Source: Deltaproteobacteria bacterium
Lineage (GTDB): Bacteria; Desulfobacterota; Desulfobacteria; Desulfobacterales; JAUVVS01
NCBI GenBank assembly: GCA_030604545.1
Contig: JAUVVS010000174.1
Location: forward strand, 1 to 5,339
DNA: 5,339 nucleotides
Direction of reading: 5' to 3'
Positions 1-3,919 of this stretch are shown here, in pieces. The notes under the pieces were generated by a model, which saw nothing but the letters and a program-made list of their open reading frames with translations, ran no database searches and was not told where the DNA came from. The translations under genes and the position numbers were made by a program. Each line of letters opens with the position of its first letter. The first letter of the stretch is position 1.

Positions 1-67
1 AAGTCAATAACCACCCCTAAAAGGGTCTTGTTTATATCTCGCAGAGCGCACAGAGTTCTCAGAGTTC

Positions 68-102
68 TTGATCTGAATCGCTGAGAGGGCGATTCAGATC
101 AA
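68..102. repeat. 35-nt perfect hairpin, 14-bp stem, loop TGAGAGG
   Basis: The left arm 68-81 (TTGATCTGAATCGC) is the exact reverse complement of 89-102, around the 7-nt loop TGAGAGG at 82-88. No T-run follows on either strand, so it is not a typical intrinsic terminator. The hairpin at 210-244 has the same stem and loop lengths, and its loop is the reverse complement of this one. Confidence 0.8.
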
Positions 103-106
103 ACTG

Positions 107-130
107 ACATCCAGCTATCGCTGGAGATGT
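107..130. repeat. Small bulged hairpin (CCAGC-TATC-GCTGG)
   Basis: CCAGC at 111-115 pairs with GCTGG at 120-124 around the loop TATC. ACAT at 107-110 can extend the stem by pairing with ATGT at 127-130, leaving an AG bulge at 125-126. It lies 8 nt inside the large left hairpin, close to the mirror position of the small right-hand hairpin. Confidence 0.5.
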
Positions 131-188
131 TGATATGATACAATCTATTCTGTTGCTATTCAACTGTCTATGGCCTCGGATTCTATTT

Positions 189-202
189 GCCACGCAAGTG
201 GC
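189..202. repeat. Small hairpin with GCAA loop (GCCAC-GCAA-GTGGC)
   Basis: GCCAC at 189-193 pairs with GTGGC at 198-202 around GCAA. Read as plus-strand RNA this is a GNRA tetraloop. It lies 7 nt inside the large right hairpin and has the same 5/4/5 geometry as the left small hairpin, with different stem bases. Confidence 0.5.
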
Positions 203-209
203 TGAGCAT

Positions 210-244
210 TTTGTCTGATTTTTCCTCTCAAAAAATCAGACAAA
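210..244. repeat. 35-nt perfect hairpin, 14-bp stem, loop CCTCTCA
   Basis: The left arm 210-223 (TTTGTCTGATTTTT) is the exact reverse complement of 231-244, around CCTCTCA at 224-230. Compared with the left hairpin arm, 8 of 14 bases are identical, including a TCTGA core. All six differing positions are compensated on the opposite arm. A role as a weak terminator for rubrerythrin is possible, but the stem is AT-rich and has no U-tract. Confidence 0.8.
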
Positions 245-319
245 TTATTTATCTCCCTGTGATCTCTGTGAACTCAAGCGAACATAGAGAGCGGGCGAGA
301 ACAAAACTATACCGATAAC

Positions 320-347
320 CTTTGAACTCTGAACTTTGAACCCCTGG
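320..347. repeat. Degenerate heptamer tandem repeat (CTTTGAA)
   Basis: Consecutive 7-nt units read CTTTGAA, CTCTGAA, CTTTGAA and a decayed CCCCTGG. It lies between the palindromic element and the 3' end of rubrerythrin. The rest of 272-397 shows no gene and no convincing signal. Confidence 0.5.
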
Positions 348-397
348 ACGGTTGCTATGCATTTTAGGCAATTCTATGTTCATCTGTGTCCAAAATA

Positions 398-973
398 TTA
401 ATAATTTTCCCCCAGCAATTCAAAATGATCCCTGGAATGTGCACAGGCCGGGCATGATTCCGTTGCTTCGTTTCCTTCATGTAGATATCCGCAGTTACGG
501 CAGCGCCAAGTAACCTTTTCTCCCCTTTTAAAGACACGATCGGCTTCAATGTTGCCTGCAAGGGCAAGGTATCGCTTCTCATGCTGTTTTTCCGCAACCG
601 CAATCGCCTCAAATACCGCAGCAATTGCGTCAAACCCTTCTCCACGTGCTGTCTTTGCAAAACCGGGATACATTTCGGTATACTCGAAATTTTCACCTGC
701 AGCGCTGGCCTTTAGATTCTCAAGGGTCGTATCGATAACACCTGCGGGAAAGGCTCCTGTAATTTCAACTTCCCCGCCCTCTAAAAATTTAAAAAGCCTT
801 TTTGCATGCTCTTTCTCTTGATTGGCAGTTTCCTCAAATATTGCCGCCATTTGAACATATCCATCCTTTTTTGCCTGGCTTGCAAAATAGGTGTAACGAT
901 TTCTTGCCTGAGATTCTCCGGCAAATGCAGTTAAAATATTTTTTTCAGTTTGAGTACCTTTTAAATTTGCCAT
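398..973 (-). CDS. rbr: Rubrerythrin (diiron peroxidase with C-terminal rubredoxin domain)
   Basis: This is a cytoplasmic non-haem iron peroxidase of 191 residues that reduces H2O2 to water using electrons from NAD(P)H-linked rubredoxin reductases in anaerobes. The ferritin-like four-helix domain covers about residues 1-140. Visible diiron ligands are E20, E53, H56, E94, E97, E128 and H131, in near-exact register with the well-studied Desulfovibrio vulgaris protein. The rubredoxin-like Fe(Cys)4 domain follows, with C158-R-N-C161-G-Y and C174-P-A-C177. The length matches the family norm. An in-frame ATG 16 codons upstream (1021) is rejected, because AGGAGG at 983-988 sits 9 nt before the chosen ATG and the upstream extension is not family-like. 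It is the last gene of the minus-strand cluster, 61 bp after a small unknown gene. Identity is near certain from all seven iron ligands and four cysteines. Confidence 0.97.
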   Translation of the reverse strand: MANLKGTQTEKNILTAFAGESQARNRYTYFASQAKKDGYVQMAAIFEETANQEKEHAKRLFKFLEGGEVEITGAFPAGVIDTTLENLKASAAGENFEYTEMYPGFAKTARGEGFDAIAAVFEAIAVAEKQHEKRYLALAGNIEADRVFKRGEKVTWRCRNCGYLHEGNEATESCPACAHSRDHFELLGENY

Positions 974-992
974 GATTTTGTTCCTCCTCTTT

Positions 993-1021
993 AATATATG
1001 TATGTTTATAAATTGAATCAA
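993..1021 (-). promoter_or_regulatory. Possible rubrerythrin promoter
   Basis: On the minus strand, TTGATT (1016-1021) and TATATT (993-998) are separated by exactly 17 nt. The predicted transcript would start only just upstream of the AGGAGG ribosome binding site. This would allow rubrerythrin expression separate from the genes before it. The region is AT-rich, so a chance match is possible. Confidence 0.4.
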
Positions 1022-1034
1022 TGATCTTTTTGTA

Positions 1035-1244
1035 TTAAAGATCTTCTTTCCACCAGCCTTTTCTAATATGAGATTCTTTCTCTTTTTCCGCTATTTTTTT
1101 TAGTTTATAAGCAGAATCGCGCAACACTCCGTATAGAATACCGCATCCGGTATCTTCTCGTTCAATGTCGCCCTTATTAGCTATTTTGATCATCTCTTCC
1201 ACAAGATTAATGGTTTTTTTGATATTATGGTCGCAGGGCCTCAC
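1035..1244 (-). CDS. Small 69-residue protein of unknown function
   Basis: I do not recognise a named family. The product is short, highly charged and mostly helix-compatible. It has cysteines at positions 4 and 34 (MRPCDHN and DTGCGILYG), a lysine/glutamate-rich segment KLKKIAEKEKESH at about 48-60, and a tail KGWWKEDL. There is no signal peptide or membrane segment. The start is GTG at 1244, preceded by GGAG at 1255-1258 with 10-nt spacing; that site lies in the 32-bp gap after the peroxiredoxin stop, supporting translation from a shared mRNA. It sits between peroxiredoxin and rubrerythrin genes, so a redox or metal-related role is a guess from context only. A real gene is supported by the ribosome binding site, tight packing and an uninterrupted protein-like sequence. 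Confidence 0.75.
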   Translation of the reverse strand: MRPCDHNIKKTINLVEEMIKIANKGDIEREDTGCGILYGVLRDSAYKLKKIAEKEKESHIRKGWWKEDL

Positions 1245-1276
1245 TTGTATTACTCTCCAGGAATGAAATCGTTATA

Positions 1277-1879
1277 TTATTTCATGTTCATCTTCTCCAG
1301 CTCTGTTACAAGAAGTTCTAAATCGGGTCTTTTATTAATGTCCGCTATATGGATATATCTTATGATACCCTCTTTATCTATTATAAACAGAGCCCTTTCT
1401 GAGACACCGTCAGATCGAAGTACACCGAACATATCCGCAACTTTCCCATGGGGCCAGAAATCTGAAAGCACGGGAAACCACAGCCTCCCCATCTGGTTGG
1501 TCCATGCAAATAGGGTGGGGATATTATCTACGGTAATGCCTAAAAGTATCGCATCATTATTATCAAATATTTCCTTTACAATATTATATCCAGGCCATTG
1601 GTCTGAACACACTGGGGTCCAAGCCGCCGGAACAAATGATATCACCACGTTATTTTTACCCTTGAATTGCTTAAGGGAAACTTTTTCGCCTGATAAAGAT
1701 GGAAGAGTAAAGTCCGGAGCCAAATCTCCGATCTTTACTTTCAAAACACTATCAACAGGCTTCAATATACCTGGATTATATATGTTATCTGTAAATTCCT
1801 CGGAAATTCCAAAAGCATCATTCTTTAAAGGGGTTAGAATTAAAATTAAAGCGATATTTATATAATATATTTTCTTCAT
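1277..1879 (-). CDS. Exported 1-Cys peroxiredoxin (AhpC/TSA family)
   Basis: This is a thiol peroxidase of 200 residues that reduces peroxides through a sulfenic acid on its catalytic cysteine. Residues 1 to about 24 form a signal peptide (KK followed by a hydrophobic run IALILILTPL), so the enzyme should act in the periplasm or be membrane-tethered. The thioredoxin-fold domain begins near G51-D-L-A-P-D-F. The active site is P84-A-A-W-T88-P-V-C91, matching the PxxxTxxC peroxiredoxin motif. R162 in SERALFIID fits the conserved active-site arginine. C91 is the only cysteine, so there is no resolving cysteine and an external thiol donor is needed. The gene begins 13 bp after the stop of the CPHC thioredoxin-like gene, an obvious candidate donor. 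The ribosome binding site before the ATG is weak, so translational coupling to the upstream gene is likely. Confidence 0.92.
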   Translation of the reverse strand: MKKIYYINIALILILTPLKNDAFGISEEFTDNIYNPGILKPVDSVLKVKIGDLAPDFTLPSLSGEKVSLKQFKGKNNVVISFVPAAWTPVCSDQWPGYNIVKEIFDNNDAILLGITVDNIPTLFAWTNQMGRLWFPVLSDFWPHGKVADMFGVLRSDGVSERALFIIDKEGIIRYIHIADINKRPDLELLVTELEKMNMK

Positions 1880-1892
1880 GGCTGATAATTCT

Positions 1893-2471
1893 TTACACTA
1901 ATCCTGAGCGATGAAGCAGCATTTTCAAGATTTGATTTGCCTCCTTTGCCCCGCCAAGTTTTGAATAGAATATACGGTGTGTTCCATCTTTAATAATTCT
2001 GACACCTATAAAATAAGGAGTCCTGACCTCCCCTATTTTTTTGTGGATGGAATAATCAGCATCCGGGAAGAGAGGAAATTGTATTTTATAAGTCTTTCTG
2101 AAATGACTCACCTCAAAGGCGGAATTTCCCACTCCTATGCCGATTAGTTTTACTTTATCTTTTAATTTTTGGCTATTCACTAGTTCTTCATAAAATTTAT
2201 TTATTGTTGGCGCTTCCCGTTGGCAATGGGGACAGTACATACTAAAGATCTCAATAATCACAACTTCTGCTTTTATCTGAGGTATGTTAAATGTTCCTTT
2301 TCCTGTAATTCCGAGGTATTTTTGGTGCTCCGTATTTTTTGGCACGGAAAGGATTATTTCCGGTAACTTATTACCCTCTGCAAGCTGCTTTTTATCTGCG
2401 AAGGCTTGATATGTGAAAAAAAGCAGAGAAATTAAAACTCCGGTTAACCTGAATACATTTTTAATTTTCAT
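1893..2471 (-). CDS. Exported thioredoxin-like protein with CPHC active site (TlpA/ResA-like)
   Basis: A 192-residue thiol-disulfide oxidoreductase. The signal peptide is MKIKNVFRLTGVLISLLFFTYQAFA, with likely cleavage after A25, which places it outside the cytoplasmic membrane. The thioredoxin fold contains C80-P-H-C83 in the sequence EIFSMYCPHCQREAP, and the cis-proline in R150-T-P152-Y. The CPHC dipeptide is the one typical of oxidising DsbA, whereas TlpA/ResA reductants often have CEPC or CPPC, so the direction of electron flow is open. An upstream in-frame ATG at 2495 lacks a ribosome binding site. The ATG at 2471 has AGGA at 2477-2480 with 5-nt spacing and gives a normal signal peptide, so it is chosen. 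It is the first gene of the tight minus-strand cluster, 13 bp before the peroxiredoxin. Reducing that 1-Cys enzyme is a plausible job but is inferred from context. Confidence 0.9.
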   Translation of the reverse strand: MKIKNVFRLTGVLISLLFFTYQAFADKKQLAEGNKLPEIILSVPKNTEHQKYLGITGKGTFNIPQIKAEVVIIEIFSMYCPHCQREAPTINKFYEELVNSQKLKDKVKLIGIGVGNSAFEVSHFRKTYKIQFPLFPDADYSIHKKIGEVRTPYFIGVRIIKDGTHRIFYSKLGGAKEANQILKMLLHRSGLV

Positions 2472-2603
2472 AATTTTCCTATTCCTATTACTCATACAAA
2501 TTTCGTGCCATGTGTGGAAAATCTGTATAATAACAGAAAAAATAATAATATCTTCATGTTAATTAAGCTCTGCATTTACGGGTTGTAAAAGGGAACACCA
2601 CTA

Positions 2604-2729
2604 ATGAGACACTGATTAGGCCCTTCGTAACTCAACATGGACAAAATGTTGTACATATAATTGTAAATCATAGGTTTCAGTAACCGTTTTAGGTTTTAAG
2701 TTTTAGGATTTAGGCTGAAAGTGTCTCAT
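2604..2729. repeat. 126-bp segment bounded by 10-bp inverted repeats (possible MITE-like remnant)
   Basis: ATGAGACACT at 2604-2613 is the exact reverse complement of AGTGTCTCAT at 2720-2729. The segment has no coding capacity. A third copy of ATGAGACA occurs at 2756-2763. Terminal inverted repeats around a short non-coding core suggest a miniature element, but no clear target duplication is visible. Confidence 0.35.
2687..2714. repeat. Four tandem heptamers (TTTTAGG-type)
   Basis: Consecutive 7-nt units read TTTTAGG, TTTTAAG, TTTTAGG and ATTTAGG. This is the same 7-nt period, with a different sequence, as the repeat at 320-347. Confidence 0.6.
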
Positions 2730-2763
2730 ATTGTTTATTGATACATAGTTGTATCATGAGACA
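2722..2763 (-). terminator. Two-part hairpin after ferritin-like gene, possible terminator
   Basis: TGTCTCA (2722-2728) pairs with TGAGACA (2757-2763). Stacked directly inside, TGATACA (2739-2745) pairs with TGTATCA (2750-2756) around TAGT, leaving a 10-nt bulge on one side. It lies 21 bp beyond the ferritin-like stop codon on the minus strand. The stem is not GC-rich and no U-tract follows, so terminator function is uncertain; it could instead be an operator or part of the neighbouring repeat. Confidence 0.3.
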
Positions 2764-2784
2764 GGTCCAGGCAAATTTATCACT

Positions 2785-3261
2785 CTATTTGTTAAGAGCA
2801 ATCAGTTCATTACTGAGAATTCTTATATGCCCCATTTCCTCTTTAATAATTATATCAAGCTTATTTCTTCCAAGCTTATCCGGTACCAAATCCTTCATGC
2901 CAAGATAAAAGACAATAGAGTCTTTCTCGGCCAGGATGGCAGCCTTGAAGACTTCTTGAATTGATGAAACATCGATCTCTTTTTCAAAGAAGACCTTGGT
3001 GTCCGCCATTGCCCGAAGATAAAGGACAGATTCGCCTTCCGGGTCAAAAACAGTTGCTTTCTTTTCCTCACCGTTCAATCCGGCCCTTAAGGCGGCAAAT
3101 GTTTTTTCATGGGCATCTTCCATTGCAGCAATTTGAAGCAGAAGCTTTTTCACAGAAGGGTCAGCAGCATTTTCAGCTGATTTCCTGTAAAACTTTGCTC
3201 CGTTTCGTTCCATCTGTTCAGCCATTTCAAAAATATTATCTGCGCTAAAATCGTAACTCAT
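2785..3261 (-). CDS. Rubrerythrin-like ferritin-fold diiron protein without rubredoxin domain
   Basis: A 158-residue cytoplasmic protein of the rubrerythrin/ferritin-like superfamily. The expected diiron ligands are present: E18 in helix 1 (AEQMERNGAKFYR), E48-D-A-H51, E112 (LAEKDSI) and E142-M-G-H145. The two ExxH motifs and the acidic pair form a standard diiron site. There are no cysteines, so the Fe(Cys)4 rubredoxin centre of classical rubrerythrin is absent and electrons must come from a separate carrier. Likely roles are peroxide or oxygen reduction or iron handling; the exact reaction cannot be told from sequence. The ATG at 3261 has AGGA at 3271-3274 with 9-nt spacing. It is transcribed divergently from the small winged-helix gene and separated by 313 bp from the next minus-strand gene, so it is probably its own transcription unit. 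Confidence 0.9.
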   Translation of the reverse strand: MSYDFSADNIFEMAEQMERNGAKFYRKSAENAADPSVKKLLLQIAAMEDAHEKTFAALRAGLNGEEKKATVFDPEGESVLYLRAMADTKVFFEKEIDVSSIQEVFKAAILAEKDSIVFYLGMKDLVPDKLGRNKLDIIIKEEMGHIRILSNELIALNK

Positions 3262-3341
3262 TTATCTTTATCCTTTCTCTTTGGTTTTTAATATAATTCC
3301 TTTTTAAGTATAATCCATCAGAATTTAATTCTACATCCTAT

Positions 3342-3370
3342 TAAATACGCCAATTAAGAACACCAGTCAA
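3342..3370 (-). promoter_or_regulatory. Possible promoter of the ferritin-like gene
   Basis: On the minus strand, TTGACT (3365-3370) is followed after 17 nt by TATTTA (3342-3347). The overlapping TTTAAT (3340-3345) is a better -10 hexamer but gives 19-nt spacing. The start codon is about 80 bp downstream. Confidence 0.4.
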
Positions 3371-3530
3371 GAATCATGCCAAAAACTCTTGATCAATAGA
3401 CCAATATAAGATTGAAAGTAATATTTTAGCTGTTTGAAAACCTGGCCGCTTCAAAGGTAATTAAATTTTAAATAGTGCAACAGAGATCCCGATTTGTCTG
3501 GGAACCCGAAAAAGTCAATTTTTATCTAAC

Positions 3531-3585
3531 CACGAAGATAACTAAGACCCTTTTCTTCGTGTACTTTATGGTAAAAAAAATTACC
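3531..3585. promoter_or_regulatory. Inverted repeats upstream of the winged-helix gene
   Basis: CACGAAG (3531-3537) pairs with CTTCGTG (3555-3561). GGTAA (3570-3574) pairs with TTACC (3581-3585) across an A-run, just before the ribosome binding site. Either could be an operator, for example for autoregulation by the small DNA-binding-like protein. The CACGAAG pair could equally be a scrap of a dispersed intergenic repeat. Confidence 0.3.
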
Positions 3586-3602
3586 GTTGAAAGGAGAAAA
3601 AA

Positions 3603-3776
3603 ATGGAAGAAAAGGTATTGGATGCCATGAAAAAGGCTGGAAAACCTGTAAGACCCGGTAAGGTAGCAAAGATGATCGGCGAAGAAAGCAAAGAAGTCTC
3701 AAAGATAATCAGCGAATTGAAAAAGAAAGGAATGGTGATATCTCCAAAAAGGTGTTACTATGCGCCAAGCGATTAA
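3603..3776 (+). CDS. Small winged-helix/HTH-like protein, 57 residues
   Basis: A very short protein, beginning MEEKVLDAMKKAGKPVRPGK. The pattern fits a minimal winged helix-turn-helix: helix 1 at about 2-12, helix 2 VAKMIGEE at about 21-28, recognition-type helix SKEVSKIISELKKKG at about 29-43, then a beta-wing MVISPKRCYYAP at about 44-55. It is strongly basic, consistent with DNA binding, and has one cysteine, C51. The ATG has AAGGAG at 3591-3596 with 6-nt spacing, a strong ribosome binding site. It stands alone on the plus strand, divergent from the ferritin-like gene, so control of that gene or of the redox cluster is a reasonable guess. Small MarR-like proteins of this kind occur in anaerobes as I recall them, but I cannot name a characterised member. 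Confidence 0.82.
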   Translation: MEEKVLDAMKKAGKPVRPGKVAKMIGEESKEVSKIISELKKKGMVISPKRCYYAPSD

Positions 3777-3792
3777 TAGGCGGTAAGGTAAA

Positions 3793-3896
3793 TTCTCAAA
3801 AAGTTATAGTAAGCGCTTAGAACCATGCGTTTTGGTGATCACTTTGACATTTCGATACCCCGTGAATGAATTAATACGACCATTACTTTTTGAGAA
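3793..3896. repeat. 12-bp inverted repeat enclosing a palindrome
   Basis: TTCTCAAAAAGT (3793-3804) is the exact reverse complement of 3885-3896, with 80 nt between. The interval contains the palindromes TAAGCGCTTA (3810-3819) and GTGATCAC (3835-3842). It fills most of the spacer before the M1 peptidase gene. It could be paired operator sites, a long-loop terminator of the small gene, or the ends of a small element. Confidence 0.5.
3844..3876 (+). promoter_or_regulatory. Possible promoter of the M1 peptidase gene
   Basis: TTGACA at 3844-3849 is a perfect -35 hexamer. The -10 is poor: TGAATT (3867-3872) has 17-nt spacing, while TTAATA (3871-3876) has 21. The right arm of the 12-bp inverted repeat would fall near the transcription start. 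Confidence 0.3.
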
Positions 3897-3919
3897 GTTA
3901 CGCGTCAAGGATATACGGT

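Larger units (their letters stand above)
39..271. repeat. Mirror-symmetric palindromic element with four hairpins
   Basis: This non-coding block has near two-fold symmetry about position 156. From outside in, it has CAGAG nonamers at 39-65 (TCGCAGAGC, GCACAGAGT, TCTCAGAGT) opposite inverted nonamers at 254-271 (TCCCTGTGA, TCTCTGTGA). Next come perfect 14-bp-stem hairpins at 68-102 and 210-244, whose coordinates mirror exactly (68+244 = 102+210 = 312). Inside these are 5-bp-stem, 4-nt-loop hairpins at 111-124 and 189-202. I see no open frame with a ribosome binding site here. The architecture resembles paired REP/BIME-type palindromes or an inverted pair of one structured repeat unit, but I do not recognise the family. 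Confidence 0.6.
2472..2784. other. 313-bp spacer with repeats, no gene seen
   Basis: This separates the ferritin-like gene from the thiol/peroxidase cluster on the minus strand. It should hold the cluster's promoter, but I could not pick one confidently. TCTGT-N6-ACAGA at 2522-2537 overlaps -10-like AT-rich sequence. It also contains an inverted-repeat-bounded segment (2604-2729), four heptamer repeats and a hairpin just after the ferritin-like stop codon. Confidence 0.6.
3262..3602. other. 341-bp divergent intergenic region
   Basis: This lies between the minus-strand ferritin-like gene and the plus-strand winged-helix gene and should contain both promoters. Visible are a promoter-like pair for the minus gene, CACGAAG/CTTCGTG and GGTAA/TTACC inverted repeats near the plus gene, and a 15-mer shared with the M1 peptidase gene. 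I see no gene with a ribosome binding site in the rest. Confidence 0.6.

Noticed and set aside
13..37. ACCC/GGGT stem followed by T-rich sequence as an intrinsic terminator for a gene left of the window
   Set aside because: Only four base pairs form and the T-run is interrupted.
39..271. CRISPR array or tRNA/structured RNA gene in the left spacer
   Set aside because: The repeats are short, inverted and not separated by uniform spacers; no cloverleaf or known RNA motif could be assigned.
974..1021. Sixteen-residue N-terminal extension of rubrerythrin from an upstream ATG
   Set aside because: The AGGAGG site and family length (191 residues, ligand numbering) both point to the ATG at 973.
1227..1865. 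A 212-codon plus-strand open frame opposite the peroxiredoxin gene
   Set aside because: It is fully antisense to a clear peroxiredoxin with an intact active site, has no family-like sequence and is best explained as a shadow of that gene.
2472..2495. Upstream ATG for the CPHC thiol protein
   Set aside because: There is no ribosome binding site before it, and the extension would put extra residues ahead of a normal signal peptide.
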